The notes: generated from the sequence alone by a model not told the origin. Positions 43,988 through 53,743 are shown, numbered from the stretch's first letter. The stretch is 64,000 nt of DNA from Flavobacterium urocaniciphilum (GCF_900110615.1 NZ_FOEI01000001.1:806001-870000); one strand, 5' to 3'. Numbers and translations are program-made.

Positions 43988-44911
43988 TTAAAAGAAACGT
44001 GGATTATAAACAGATTGACTTCTTTTGAAGACTTCAAATCGTAAGAACAATTCATGTGAACCAGAATTATAATTTCCTAATTTTGTTGTATCTAAATCGT
44101 AAGCATAACCAGCCAATAATCCTGGAGAAATTTGAAACCCAACCATCCCACTAACAGCTGCATCCCACCTATATGCAGCTCCTAAAGTAAATTTTTCGTT
44201 AAACAAAAAATTAGCTGATAAATCTGCTTGCAAAGGAGCTCCACTAACCATTTTTGTTAATATTGCAGGCTTAAACTTAATATTATTTGATAATTCAAAA
44301 ACATAACCTCCTATAAAGTAAAAATGCATTTTCTCTACAGCTTCAGAATTAGAAGAACTATTATAATGTTTAGTTTCTAACATAAAAGGTACTGATAATC
44401 CCAAATATCCTTTCTCTGAATGCAAATAAGCACCTGCTCCAACATTAGGAGAAAATTTGTTATCAACATTATTTTGAAATTTTGGATCTAAACTATTATA
44501 TATATCTAATTTTGTATAATCAATATTTAGTATATTCGCAGATCCCTTTACTCCAAAAAACAAACGATAATTTCTTGAAAGTTGAATATTATATGACAAA
44601 TCCGCAGATATGTTGTTTTCGTCAGATGGACCTATTTTGTCATTTATAACAGATAATCCTAATCCTATTTTTTCACTCACAGGGCTATGCAAAGCAAAAG
44701 TTGCTGTTTTTGGAGCTCCTTCTAAACCAACCCATTGTGTTCTATATAAACCTAAAACACTCAAAACATCTCTTGATCCAGCATAAGCAGGATTTACACT
44801 TATTGTGTTATACATATATTGTGTAAATTGAGACTCTTGTTGAGAGTAAGTATTATTTACTCCAAATGTTAACAAAAGAAGCAAAATTGTAAACTTAAAT
44901 CCTGTTTTCAT
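43988..44911 (-). CDS. PorP/SprF family outer-membrane protein
   Basis: The protein has 307 residues from the ATG at 44911 (six more from 44929). It has a signal peptide and the family's signature at the mature N terminus: QYMYNTISVNPAYAGSRDVLSVLGLYRTQWVGLEGAPKTATFALHSPV. Amphipathic strands continue to HELFLRFEVFKR near the end. PorP/SprF proteins are T9SS-associated and are required for secretion or retention of the large adhesin encoded next to them, as SprF is for SprB. Here the neighbour is the 1522-residue HYR-repeat protein six or so bases upstream. Confidence 0.9.
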   Translation of the reverse strand: MKTGFKFTILLLLLTFGVNNTYSQQESQFTQYMYNTISVNPAYAGSRDVLSVLGLYRTQWVGLEGAPKTATFALHSPVSEKIGLGLSVINDKIGPSDENNISADLSYNIQLSRNYRLFFGVKGSANILNIDYTKLDIYNSLDPKFQNNVDNKFSPNVGAGAYLHSEKGYLGLSVPFMLETKHYNSSSNSEAVEKMHFYFIGGYVFELSNNIKFKPAILTKMVSGAPLQADLSANFLFNEKFTLGAAYRWDAAVSGMVGFQISPGLLAGYAYDLDTTKLGNYNSGSHELFLRFEVFKRSQSVYNPRFF

Positions 44912-44935
44912 TTTATTATAATTTATCATTTTCTT

Positions 44936-47900
44936 CTAATTTTGAATATATAAATAACCTGTTTTTTCAATATTTTGTTTGTTGGTACCAAATAAATCAT
45001 ACTCATATTTCAAAATATAGAAGTAAGTACCTGTAGGTAATAACTCATTAGTATTTATTGTAGCTCTACCATCTGAGTAACCTTTGAAAACTTTAGTAGT
45101 ATTATCATATCCTTTCGTTTCAAATACTTTAACTCCCCATCTATTATAAATTTCAACAGAGTTATTTGGATAACAATCAATTCCTTCTAAAAAGAATATA
45201 TCATTAACTCCATCTCCATCAGGAGAAACTGCATTCCATATTTTAACATAACATGATAAAGAAATTGTTTGGGTATGAGTTGATGCATTTCCACAGTCAT
45301 CAGTTGCCGTCCAAGTTCTGATTAATTTATATTGGCTAGAACAATCACCACTAACGTTTTGTTCGTCATAAGTAATAGTTACATTTCCACAATTATCTGT
45401 AGCTGTAAGTGTTGCAGCTGCAGGTATGTTGTCGCAATCTGCAAAACCATCTTGAGGCAAAATACCATTGAATATTGGAGCAGTAGTATCTTCAACTGTG
45501 ATTGTTTGTGTATGAACCGTAGTTAATCCACATACATCAGTTGCTGTCCATGTTCTAGTAATTGTATAGTTATTAGGACAAGAGCCTGCAGTTGTAGTTT
45601 CATTAAAAGTAACCGTTGCAGTACTACAGTTGTCTGTTGCTGTTAAAGTAACTGCAGTTGGCACTACATCTGTACATTCTAAAATAAGATTGCTAGGAAG
45701 AGCTTCTAAAAAAGTAGGTGCAGTTGTATCCTGAACAGTAATAGTTTGTGTATGACTAGTTGTTAAACCACATAAATCAATTGCCGTCCATGTTCTTGTT
45801 AAAGTATAGTTATTAGGACAAGTACCCGCAGTTGCAGTTTCATTAAAAGTTACCGTTGCAGTTCCACAGTTGTCTGTAGCTGTTAAAGTAACAGCAGTTG
45901 GTAAAGCATTACATTCAATCGTTACATTAGCAGGAAGAGCTTCTACAAAAGTAGGCGCAGTAGTATCCTGAACAGTAATAGTTTGTGTATGACTAGTTGT
46001 TAAACCACATAAATCAGTTGCCGTCCATGTTCTTGTTAAAGTATAGTTATTAGGACAAGTACCCGCAGTTGTAGTTTCATTAAAAGTTACCGTTGCAGTT
46101 CCACAGTTGTCTGTAGCTGTTAAAGTAACAGCAGTTGGTAAAGCATTACATTCAATCGTTACATTAGCAGGAAGAGCTTCTACAAAAGTAGGCGCAGTAG
46201 TATCCTGAACAGTAATAGTTTGTGTATGACTAGTTGTTAAACCACATAAATCAGTTGCCGTCCATGTTCTTGTTAAAGTATAGTTATTAGGACAAGTACC
46301 CGCAGTTGTAGTTTCATTAAAAGTTACCGTTGCAGTTCCACAGTTGTCTGTAGCCGTTAAGGTAACAGCAGTTGGTACAGCATTACATTCAACCGTTACA
46401 TTAGCTGGAAGAGCTTCTACAAAAGTAGGAGCAGTTGTATCCTGAACAGTAATAGTTTGTGTATGACTAGTTGTTAGACCACATGAATCTGTAGCTGTCC
46501 AAGTTCTCGTAATAGTATAATTAGCACAAGTTCCTGCAACAGCAGTTGAAGTTTGATTAAAAGTTACGTTTGCAGTTCCACAATTATCAGTAGCACCTAT
46601 TACTAGAGGGGCATCCACAACTGAACATTCTATAGTATAATTTCCTGGATATGCATCTAAAACTGGAGGTATTGTATCTTGTACCGTAATAGCTTGTGTA
46701 CAATTTACAGGCGTACCTATTACCGTATTTTCACCCAAATCTCTTACACCATTATTATTATCATCTACATATTCTGTAATGGTATATGTTCTTGTTACGG
46801 TTTGTATACATAAACCTGTGTTTGCACTATTTGTAGCAGTAATTTCAACAACTCCGCATGGATTACTAATTATTCCATCACCATTTCCAAGAGCTTGAAA
46901 CTCTGCTATGGTATAGACTGTTTGAGAAGGTAAATTACTATAACATTGCACGCTTGTAGCAGGAAAAGTAGGACAAGTAACAGATAATGCACAACACACT
47001 CCTGCAGCACCATTAACATTTAATGTATTACAGCTATTAGCATCAGAAATATCAACATTGTAATTTACTCCTGAAGCAATTGATCCAGAAGTCCAAGTAT
47101 TACCAACCCAACTACCAGGAGCTCCAGTTCCTGTAACCACAAATGGTGCAGTTCCTGTAACAGTAAGTGAAATTGTATAATTACTACCTGAACAACTTGG
47201 AGCTGAAACAGCACCTGATAAAGCCACATTTTCTGGTTGCGAATTTATTTGAATAGCTGGAGAAGATGATGCTGAAGTACAACCACTAGTACTAACTGTA
47301 AAAGTGTAACTTCCAGGACTTAAATTAGGAACTGTAAATGTACTACCTGTATTAAATCCGGTAGCTGGATATCTAACATTTCCAGGTGACATTATTATAT
47401 ACCATGGATGTGGAGGTAAATCGTTTAATACAATACTCCCTGTATTTGTCGTACAAGTAGTTTGTGTAACTGTACCTATTGTTGGTGCTAAAGGTTGAAA
47501 AATTGTAATTGTTTGATTGATTGTTGTACCACATTGATCTTGTGCCTGAACAACATAAGAATTACCATTAACTAAACCTGCGAATACACCACTTGTTTGA
47601 TACGGAACAAGTATATTTCCTACAGTATCTTCTAATTGATATTGAGGATAATTTACTGAGTTTGCATCTGGATTAATCCATGAACCTCCAGAAGCATTTG
47701 CAGTAATTGTAGTAGCACAACTATTAATACTGCTAAAATAAAATGGAACAACATTTGGAGTTGTAAATGTGTATTGATAAATATGTCCGTCTGGATATCT
47801 TGGAATACCTACAAATTGATCATATACAGCTGGTAATCCTGAACTGAAATTTACCCCACCATATCTAATAATATAAGTTGTGTTTACTTCTAAATTGTTA

Positions 47901-49504
47901 AATGCTGCAGTAGATTTTGTAGCTGCAGTAGAATTAATATCCCATGCAGTTTGTCCACTTTGCACAACTGTAGTACCATCAGCTCTATATAAGGTATAAT
48001 GAAATCTGTTATTAAAATTGATAGTATTCATTACAAAAGTAGCATCAATCGTACCTGCATTAAGTGAACAATTTGTGTATTGCATTTCAATAGCTCCTGT
48101 ACTTTTAATAACATTACTACTAGAAGTACCAGCTAAAGTACCATCGTTTCTTATGTCAAATGTTGAATTTCTACCACAAGCATCTTCAACAGTAATATTA
48201 TATGTTCCTGCTGGCCATGAACCTGGAAATTCACAACTTCCACTTATAGTATTAACATTTAAAACTCCACTTGATCCCATTGGTATATTATTATATACTA
48301 AAGGATATGGAATTGTATAATTAACAGTATTATCTCCATTTGTTCCACATTGTGAAGTATAATTTGGACCTGAATTTATTGTTGCTTTAAATGGTGGTGT
48401 AAAATTATGTGTTAAAGAAGATAAAGCAAAAAGTAATCGAGAAGTATCATCATAAAGTTCAGTATAATCATATTGTCTTGCCAAAACCCTACCTTTAAAA
48501 GTTACATCTACAGGAGCTGATGTATTAATGTCTTCCGTAAATGTTTCTCCACAAGCATCTGTATATGCAATTGTGTAGGCAGTATTAAAAGCAAGACCAG
48601 TAGGAAAAATTTCTGTTGGTGGTTCTGCATCATCTTCTCTATAACGATATGTTATATTTGTTGAAAAAGGGATAATAGGATTTCCATTCATATCATTACC
48701 ACCAGTAATTGTAATTGTAACAGGATTAACTCCTGCACGTAATTTTCTTCTTGGTGTATATCCATTAGTACAAGCTGGTGCTGGATTAGAAATACTAAGC
48801 ACTCCTTTATCTTCAATAAATATTTGATTAAGTGAATATGCAGATGGTATTGTATTATCTGGAAATGCAACAGTATTTGTTACTGCTCCACCAACATTAT
48901 TTCCACAAGAATCTAACCCTGTTAAAACTATTCCAGTATTACCTGTAAAAAAAGATTCAGGTATATCAAATGTAACCAGTTGATTTGCTCCAGTTCCTGA
49001 AATTGGGCCTACAGTTAAAGTATTACCTAAACTGTTTGTGTAAGTAAAAACTGCGGTTGCACCTGTTGCAATAGTTGTTTGAAATTGATGCGTATAGGTA
49101 TCACAACTTGGCATATTAATAATTCCAACTAACACATTCGATTCTGGTTGTAACGAAAATGGTGTAGCTGCAGGAACTACAACAGGAATGTTATTTGTAT
49201 CTCCTGCTGCATTTACAAGTTCTAAAACATAACTTCCTGCTACTAAATTAGTAACAGTGTAAGTTGTTTGAGTATCTGGTGTTACTAAATAAAACCCAAC
49301 TCCAGATGGTCCTGAAACAACATGGACAGATATTGGTCTAGCACCAGTAGTTCCAATATTAGTTACAACTATACGTCCATTATTTCCACCTGGACAGGTA
49401 GGAGCAAAAGGGGTATAAACCGGCTCATTAGGTATTTGAGCATAACTTTGATTAATGCTCAATAAAAATAATGAGAATGTAAAAAGTATTTTTATAATCT
49501 TCAT
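44936..49504 (-). CDS. Giant T9SS type B secreted adhesin with HYR-like repeats
   Basis: From the ATG at 49504 (18 bases inside a longer frame) the protein has 1522 residues. After the signal peptide (ends NQSYAQ) come beta-rich, Cys-paired Ig-like domains (about 30-935). Then there are six HYR-like repeats of about 79 residues (about 942-1414), with the pattern TAPTFVEALPANVT-EC, ATDNCGTATVTFNE, TRTWTATDLCG, THTQTITVQDT. Last is the gliding-motility-associated C-terminal domain (KIWNAVSPDGDGVNDIF..VEIYNRWGVKVFE..GTYFYILKYE), the T9SS type B signal. It is probably a SprB-like surface adhesin using the downstream PorP/SprF and OmpA proteins. Repeats two to four are nearly identical in DNA. Confidence 0.85.
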   Translation of the reverse strand: MKIIKILFTFSLFLLSINQSYAQIPNEPVYTPFAPTCPGGNNGRIVVTNIGTTGARPISVHVVSGPSGVGFYLVTPDTQTTYTVTNLVAGSYVLELVNAAGDTNNIPVVVPAATPFSLQPESNVLVGIINMPSCDTYTHQFQTTIATGATAVFTYTNSLGNTLTVGPISGTGANQLVTFDIPESFFTGNTGIVLTGLDSCGNNVGGAVTNTVAFPDNTIPSAYSLNQIFIEDKGVLSISNPAPACTNGYTPRRKLRAGVNPVTITITGGNDMNGNPIIPFSTNITYRYREDDAEPPTEIFPTGLAFNTAYTIAYTDACGETFTEDINTSAPVDVTFKGRVLARQYDYTELYDDTSRLLFALSSLTHNFTPPFKATINSGPNYTSQCGTNGDNTVNYTIPYPLVYNNIPMGSSGVLNVNTISGSCEFPGSWPAGTYNITVEDACGRNSTFDIRNDGTLAGTSSSNVIKSTGAIEMQYTNCSLNAGTIDATFVMNTINFNNRFHYTLYRADGTTVVQSGQTAWDINSTAATKSTAAFNNLEVNTTYIIRYGGVNFSSGLPAVYDQFVGIPRYPDGHIYQYTFTTPNVVPFYFSSINSCATTITANASGGSWINPDANSVNYPQYQLEDTVGNILVPYQTSGVFAGLVNGNSYVVQAQDQCGTTINQTITIFQPLAPTIGTVTQTTCTTNTGSIVLNDLPPHPWYIIMSPGNVRYPATGFNTGSTFTVPNLSPGSYTFTVSTSGCTSASSSPAIQINSQPENVALSGAVSAPSCSGSNYTISLTVTGTAPFVVTGTGAPGSWVGNTWTSGSIASGVNYNVDISDANSCNTLNVNGAAGVCCALSVTCPTFPATSVQCYSNLPSQTVYTIAEFQALGNGDGIISNPCGVVEITATNSANTGLCIQTVTRTYTITEYVDDNNNGVRDLGENTVIGTPVNCTQAITVQDTIPPVLDAYPGNYTIECSVVDAPLVIGATDNCGTANVTFNQTSTAVAGTCANYTITRTWTATDSCGLTTSHTQTITVQDTTAPTFVEALPANVTVECNAVPTAVTLTATDNCGTATVTFNETTTAGTCPNNYTLTRTWTATDLCGLTTSHTQTITVQDTTAPTFVEALPANVTIECNALPTAVTLTATDNCGTATVTFNETTTAGTCPNNYTLTRTWTATDLCGLTTSHTQTITVQDTTAPTFVEALPANVTIECNALPTAVTLTATDNCGTATVTFNETATAGTCPNNYTLTRTWTAIDLCGLTTSHTQTITVQDTTAPTFLEALPSNLILECTDVVPTAVTLTATDNCSTATVTFNETTTAGSCPNNYTITRTWTATDVCGLTTVHTQTITVEDTTAPIFNGILPQDGFADCDNIPAAATLTATDNCGNVTITYDEQNVSGDCSSQYKLIRTWTATDDCGNASTHTQTISLSCYVKIWNAVSPDGDGVNDIFFLEGIDCYPNNSVEIYNRWGVKVFETKGYDNTTKVFKGYSDGRATINTNELLPTGTYFYILKYEYDLFGTNKQNIEKTGYLYIQN
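45721..46470 (-). repeat. 237-bp tandem repeats inside the adhesin gene
   Basis: Three successive units share the same 237-base period, for example the TATCCTGAACAG block at 45964 and again at 46201, with only scattered differences. They encode HYR-like repeats two to four. Near identity implies recent amplification or homogenisation. Confidence 0.8.
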
Positions 49505-49547
49505 ATTTAAAAAAAATTTCACTGTTAAAATTTCATTGTTAAAAAAT

Positions 49548-50789
49548 TCACTCTTGGTTTAGGTATAAATAACCTGATGTTTTAGTCATTTGCTCATTAT
49601 ATTTAAATTTAAGTATGTAAAAATAAGTTCCTGAAGGAAGCTTTTCGTTTGGAACTATTGTAACTCTACCTTTAGAAAATCCATTAAATACATTTCCATT
49701 TGTATCGTATGAATTTGTTTGAAATACTTTTACTCCCCATCTGTTGTAAATTTCAACTTCATTATCAGGACAATCTTGAATACCATCAATAATAAAGTAA
49801 TCATTTAGTCCGTCATAATCTGGAGAGACTGCATTATAAATTACAATTCCTCTTCCTGCGCAATTAAGTATTTTATCTGTTTTAACTCTTGCTAATGTAA
49901 AAACACCATATTCTGTAAGTGGATTGACAATTGTAGTCACTTCTTTGTTAGAAGCATTAGCCACACCGCCTTCATCTACCCATAATTGTTGATCTGCATC
50001 CCATCTTACAATATGAATTTCTTCATAAGGTGCGGCATAAATTTCTGTAGGAGTGGTAGTTTCATTCCATGACAATGTTAAAAACACATCACTTGTACCT
50101 TCTGTTTTTTCAACAGTCCAATATTCAGTATTATTAATAAAAGCAATAACACCTGCCCTATTAGCATGTGGGTAACCTATATTTGAATTTTCATAATAAT
50201 ATTTCCCAGTAAAAGAAGCATTTAAATTATCTGGAGCGCTTATTTCAGCATAACGAAATAGATTATTATCCCCTATTGGATAAACAAAGGCATCGTTTCC
50301 TTTTTTTTCTACATATCCATCAACATGTGAAACATTACTAACATTTGTATGTGTAGCATTGTCTTCAAAAACAAGTAAACCTCCATAATTATCATCATTT
50401 ACAATACCTTGTAAAAAAGCTACTTGGCCAAAAATATTCACTTGATTTGACAAATGAAAAGCTGGTTGTATATTGATATTATTAAACTCGGCATCAAACC
50501 ATTCCATTGGAATAGAACCTGAAAGATTTTGAAAATTAAAACCTTTCATACGGGTTATTCCTGTAGTGCTTCCCGAAGTAAAAGAAACAAGTCCATCGTT
50601 ATTATAATGGCTATAAACATACAAGTCTCCATCGTTTATAAAATCGCCCGATGCAGTATTATTAAGTTCCTGAACCGTACTTACAACCGTTTGAGGAGAT
50701 ATATTAAAAATCCCTGTATTAACAGTTTGTGATTGTGTTAAACTGAATGAAAAAAAGAATATGAATATGTTAAATTTTAAAGTTTTCAT
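49548..50789 (-). CDS. T9SS type B secreted protein
   Basis: The 413-residue protein has a signal peptide (ends SLTQSQ), a beta-helix/adhesin-like body with FINDGDLYVYSHYNNDGLVSF and VDGYVEKKGNDAFVYPIGD (about 40-300), and a C-terminal gliding-motility-associated domain (YNAVSPDYDGLNDYFIIDGIQDCPDNEVEIYNRWGVKVFQT) nearly matching that of the next gene product. It would be secreted by T9SS with the type B signal, probably as an accessory subunit of the same surface structure. It is the second gene of the five-gene operon, 25 bases ahead of the adhesin gene. Confidence 0.82.
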   Translation of the reverse strand: MKTLKFNIFIFFFSFSLTQSQTVNTGIFNISPQTVVSTVQELNNTASGDFINDGDLYVYSHYNNDGLVSFTSGSTTGITRMKGFNFQNLSGSIPMEWFDAEFNNINIQPAFHLSNQVNIFGQVAFLQGIVNDDNYGGLLVFEDNATHTNVSNVSHVDGYVEKKGNDAFVYPIGDNNLFRYAEISAPDNLNASFTGKYYYENSNIGYPHANRAGVIAFINNTEYWTVEKTEGTSDVFLTLSWNETTTPTEIYAAPYEEIHIVRWDADQQLWVDEGGVANASNKEVTTIVNPLTEYGVFTLARVKTDKILNCAGRGIVIYNAVSPDYDGLNDYFIIDGIQDCPDNEVEIYNRWGVKVFQTNSYDTNGNVFNGFSKGRVTIVPNEKLPSGTYFYILKFKYNEQMTKTSGYLYLNQE

Positions 50790-50800
50790 TTTTCAAAACT

Positions 50801-52063
50801 TTATAGTTTTATTCTTAATTCTCCAGTTGGAGTTTTATACATATCTCCAGTTACTAATCCACCAATAATTGCTGCCGACTCATCTAAGAAAGTAGGTAAA
50901 CCAGTAAAATTCACATCTGTTGCTTTAATCTTACCTGCAACTTCTAATTTTGCGCTTGGAGTTGATGTTCCAATGCCTATATTTCCGGATGCAACTGCTC
51001 TAATTCTTTCATTTCCATTTCCGTCGGCTAGAATAATATTATCTACAGTACTTGGAGGTAAAGTAATATTATTACCAATTATTACATTCCCAGTTGCATT
51101 AACAACATTACTTGCAGAGCCAACATTATTACCCAACACTATATTGTTTTGTAAACCGTTTGGGACTAAATAAAAAGAATAACTTCCTATTATTACATTA
51201 TTAGAAGAGTTTATTGAAGTAAAGGCAGCTCTTGTGCCAATAAACACATTTGCTTGACCAGTAATTTTTTTATATGCTGTTTGAAAACCAATACCTACAT
51301 TATAATCATCATTATTATCATTCATACATTGACCTCCTAATGCTACATTATAACTACAAGTTGAACCACCACGCATTGCAGCATAACCCATTCCTAAATT
51401 TGCATTACCTGAAGTTATATTACCCAATGCGTCCATACCAATCGCTGCATTATATGTTCCTATTGTACAATTTTTTAGGCTTCGTGCTCCAATTGCTGTA
51501 TTATAAAATCCAGAGCTAGTTAATTTTTCTAATGCTTGACTGCCAAAAGCAGCATTATTTGCACCTGGTAAAAATGTTGTTTGATAGTTTAAAGAATTAA
51601 CTCCAAATGCTGTATTATCATTTCTTAAAAAACCAGCTGTTATTTGATTTCTTTTAAAAACTAAATCTTGATCATCATTAGTCCCTAAATAATTCATTAA
51701 ATAATTTGTATTAGAATTTCCTGTTAATGACCAAAAGTTTTGATTTAAACTAACTGAAGAATCTAACAATCTTTCCCATTTATTTATTGGGAAATCTCTC
51801 CAATAATAATAACCAGGTTGAACAATATCACCACTTGGGGTAGGAACATAAACTAGTAAACTTTCAATATTTCCAGAAGTAATAGTTGTTTGATCAGAAG
51901 TATTAATAAGTTGAACATGTGGTATTTTGACTCCTTTATTAGACGCAATTATTTCTAACATTGCCGAATCTTTTGGCATATTTGTACCAATACCAACTTG
52001 TGAATAAATTTTCACTGAAAAAAATATTATAACATAAAATAGGTTTTTGTTCATAATTTTCAT
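50801..52063 (-). CDS. Secreted tail-fibre-like stalk protein
   Basis: The 420-residue protein (or 417 from the second ATG) starts with a signal peptide, then VGIGTNMPKDSAMLEI and the shared WSLTGNSNTNYLMNYLGTNDDQDLVFKRN module. The body is a run of NNxAxG-type beta-roll repeats (NTAFGVNSL, NNAAFGSQAL, NTAIGARSL, NAAIGMDAL, NVGIGFQTA, NVFIGTRAA), as in YadA heads and phage tail fibres. A terminal IGIGTSTPSAKLEVAGKIKATDV segment leads to a short end, without an endosialidase chaperone or sorting domain. First gene of the adhesin operon, driven by island promoter 3. Confidence 0.72.
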   Translation of the reverse strand: MKIMNKNLFYVIIFFSVKIYSQVGIGTNMPKDSAMLEIIASNKGVKIPHVQLINTSDQTTITSGNIESLLVYVPTPSGDIVQPGYYYWRDFPINKWERLLDSSVSLNQNFWSLTGNSNTNYLMNYLGTNDDQDLVFKRNQITAGFLRNDNTAFGVNSLNYQTTFLPGANNAAFGSQALEKLTSSGFYNTAIGARSLKNCTIGTYNAAIGMDALGNITSGNANLGMGYAAMRGGSTCSYNVALGGQCMNDNNDDYNVGIGFQTAYKKITGQANVFIGTRAAFTSINSSNNVIIGSYSFYLVPNGLQNNIVLGNNVGSASNVVNATGNVIIGNNITLPPSTVDNIILADGNGNERIRAVASGNIGIGTSTPSAKLEVAGKIKATDVNFTGLPTFLDESAAIIGGLVTGDMYKTPTGELRIKL

Positions 52064-52082
52064 AAAAATGTTAAAACTTGAA

Positions 52083-52148
52083 CAAATATTACCCTATTTT
52101 ACTGATAATTAATCAGTTTTGTAATATCTGGTTATGATTTTGTAATAT
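52083..52148 (-). promoter_or_regulatory. Island promoter 3: 21-bp spaced identical half-sites plus -7 element
   Basis: The plus strand has GTAATATCTGG twice, at 52121-52131 and 52142-52152, 21 bases apart within two identical 15-base blocks. On the minus strand these are ATATTAC half-sites. Minus-strand AATATTTG (52090-52083) is one base off TAnnTTTG and lies 30 bases downstream. It drives the five-gene adhesin operon. Confidence 0.65.
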
Positions 52149-52301
52149 CTGGCTAAATAAAACAATATACCTACCTAATTTATAGCCAAATATTTAAAAA
52201 TAAATGAAATATGATATAAGTATTTGTAGAATTGAAATAATATATAAATTATAAGAAGTCTAACTAAAATTTAAAAAAAAGGTATTAGAATAAAGTATTA
52301 A

Positions 52302-52355
52302 TTATTACCACTTATTACATGCAATAAAAAAAGAATAAATAATATTCTAATTTTG
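52302..52355 (+). promoter_or_regulatory. Island promoter 4: 10-bp spaced half-sites plus -7 element
   Basis: TTATTAC occurs at 52302-52308 and 52312-52318, ten bases apart. A perfect TAATTTTG -7 element is at 52348-52355, 29 bases after the second. The rest of the 313-base interval 52064-52376 between divergent genes is A/T-rich filler around promoters 3 and 4. Confidence 0.6.
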
Positions 52356-52376
52356 AAATAGTTAGAAAGATGAAAA

Positions 52377-52817
52377 ATGAAAAATTGGATTGTGATATTA
52401 ATAATTTCAAGTATTACTAATTACTTAATAAATCTAAAACTATTAAAAAATGACATAATGGTTTATGATTCAATTAGTATTTATTTTAACATTAAATCAT
52501 TAGAAGTATTAAGTGTTATTTTTTCTATATCTAATAGCATAATAATTACTTTTATTATTATATTTTTTTATATAATTAATAAAAACAAATTGATATTTGA
52601 AATTATTGATAAATACAATTTATATTTTGTTTTTACATTTTTTATCATTTCATTGATTTTAATTTATAAACTATTCTTACTAATAGAATCTATTTCCCTT
52701 ATTTATTTAGATTTATTTTTTATGTCACTATTTTCTATTTGTATTTTTATAATAACAATAATTGTTTTAATTCTTATTTATAATCTTACAAAAAAAAAAT
52801 CTTTTTATGAATTTTAA
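52377..52817 (+). CDS. Four-helix membrane protein of unknown function
   Basis: The 146-residue protein is very hydrophobic and rich in Ile, Leu, Phe and Asn. It has about four transmembrane segments (WIVILIISSITNYLI, VLSVIFSISNSIIITFIIIFFYII, LYFVFTFFIISLILIYKLFLLI, FFMSLFSICIFIITIIVLILIYNL) and no recognisable motif. The extreme A/T richness of its codons matches the kinase region of the island. The shared promoter box suggests it belongs to the island's regulon. Possibly a small membrane partner; no function claimed. Confidence 0.6.
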   Translation: MKNWIVILIISSITNYLINLKLLKNDIMVYDSISIYFNIKSLEVLSVIFSISNSIIITFIIIFFYIINKNKLIFEIIDKYNLYFVFTFFIISLILIYKLFLLIESISLIYLDLFFMSLFSICIFIITIIVLILIYNLTKKKSFYEF

Positions 52818-52866
52818 ATTCCAAATTGAATTAAGTTTTTAAAATAAAAACACTTTCATAAAGTAA

Positions 52867-52932
52867 TTATTACACCAAAAACACCATTTATTACTTGCTC
52901 CAAATAATACTTTTTTAATTTATTTAAATTTG
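52867..52932 (+). promoter_or_regulatory. Island promoter 5: 21-bp spaced half-sites plus -7 element
   Basis: TTATTAC at 52867-52873 and 52888-52894 are exactly 21 bases apart. TAAATTTG (52925-52932), a perfect -7 element, begins 30 bases after the second. It drives the gene at 52953. Confidence 0.65.
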
Positions 52933-52952
52933 AGTAATAAAATAATGTATTT

Positions 52953-53333
52953 ATGGTAGATCAAAAAATTACCTTATCTTTTATTAATTATTTTGATTTT
53001 GAACTAATTTCTATTTTGAAAAAAAATTTTCCATTATTTCAATTTAGTCAATGCGAATCTTCTCAGTTACTAATCGATTTAAAGAAAAAAAAAATTACAA
53101 GTACTGGTTATATTTTCAATTATCAAGCTAAAGAATTTGATGAAATTATTTCTGAATTAAACAAAAATATGATTCCTTTTATTCTAATAATAAATAAACC
53201 AGCAGATGCGATATATGGTTTCAAAAACAATGCGATTTATTGCACTGAATCACCATTATCATTAGAAAAAACTTCATTTATTTTATTAAAATTGCAATTT
53301 TTTTTCTATAAAAATTCTATGATAAACCCATAA
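52953..53333 (+). CDS. Small receiver-like protein (pseudo-REC)
   Basis: The 126-residue protein shows a receiver-like alternation: ITLSFINYFDFELISILKKNF, FQFSQCESSQLLIDLKKK, TGYIFNYQAKEFDEIISEL, IPFILIINKPADAIYGFKNNAIYCTESPLSLEKTSFILLKLQFFF. At the expected phospho-Asp position the third strand reads IFNY, and the acidic pair after strand one is absent. The Lys-Pro equivalent also seems lost. It would be a phosphorylation-independent receiver domain acting by protein contact. Together with the 116-residue protein at 36837 it makes two such proteins in the island. Family assignment is tentative. Confidence 0.5.
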   Translation: MVDQKITLSFINYFDFELISILKKNFPLFQFSQCESSQLLIDLKKKKITSTGYIFNYQAKEFDEIISELNKNMIPFILIINKPADAIYGFKNNAIYCTESPLSLEKTSFILLKLQFFFYKNSMINP

Positions 53334-53370
53334 TATAATCAATTTAAAAAAAATATAATCTGTAAATAAA

Positions 53371-53400
53371 AAAAAAGAATCATGTACATGATTCTTTTTT
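53371..53400. terminator. Bidirectional terminator
   Basis: A perfect 30-base palindrome, AAAAAAGAATCATG followed by its complement through TACATGATTCTTTTTT, separates the convergent genes at 52953 and 53463. Confidence 0.8.
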
Positions 53401-53462
53401 TTTAAAACTAGTAACCCTAAAATATACAATTAATTAATAAATAATTTTTTTTCGACAACTCA

Positions 53463-53723
53463 TTATATAAAATAAACCCACAAAAAAACTAAAAAATATG
53501 AAACCAATGGGGTTAATAATATTTTCTTAGATCTTTCAATTTTAAATGAATTATTTACTTCATAAATACCAATAGTAATATACATAAAAGTAAATATCAA
53601 ACCTATTTTAAATAAAATTGATGAATAATTAAATTGAAATAATTTTAGAAATGTCCCAATAATTATTATAACAAATGAAAGAATATAGGTAATTTTAAAA
53701 AAATTATATTTATTAACAATCAT
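53463..53723 (-). CDS. Three-helix small membrane protein
   Basis: The 86-residue protein has three hydrophobic helices (ITYILSFVIIIIGTFLKLF, SSILFKIGLIFTFMYITIGIYEV, ILLTPLVSYFLVFLWVYFI) with short basic turns (KIERSKKI). No family is recognised. It is the last gene of the unit that begins with the 699-residue repeat protein, 20 bases after the frameshifted T9SS gene. Confidence 0.58.
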   Translation of the reverse strand: MIVNKYNFFKITYILSFVIIIIGTFLKLFQFNYSSILFKIGLIFTFMYITIGIYEVNNSFKIERSKKILLTPLVSYFLVFLWVYFI

Positions 53724-53743
53724 AATAATAGATTCATTATTTT

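Noticed and set aside
45332..45526. Plus-strand frames inside the adhesin gene, and similar antisense frames in dnaK and the oxidase gene
   Set aside because: They are shadows of strongly coding genes on the other strand and lack start signals.
50801..52063. Endosialidase-chaperone (S74) auto-cleaving fibre
   Set aside because: The C terminus ends shortly after the last GIGT repeat and shows no intramolecular chaperone domain.
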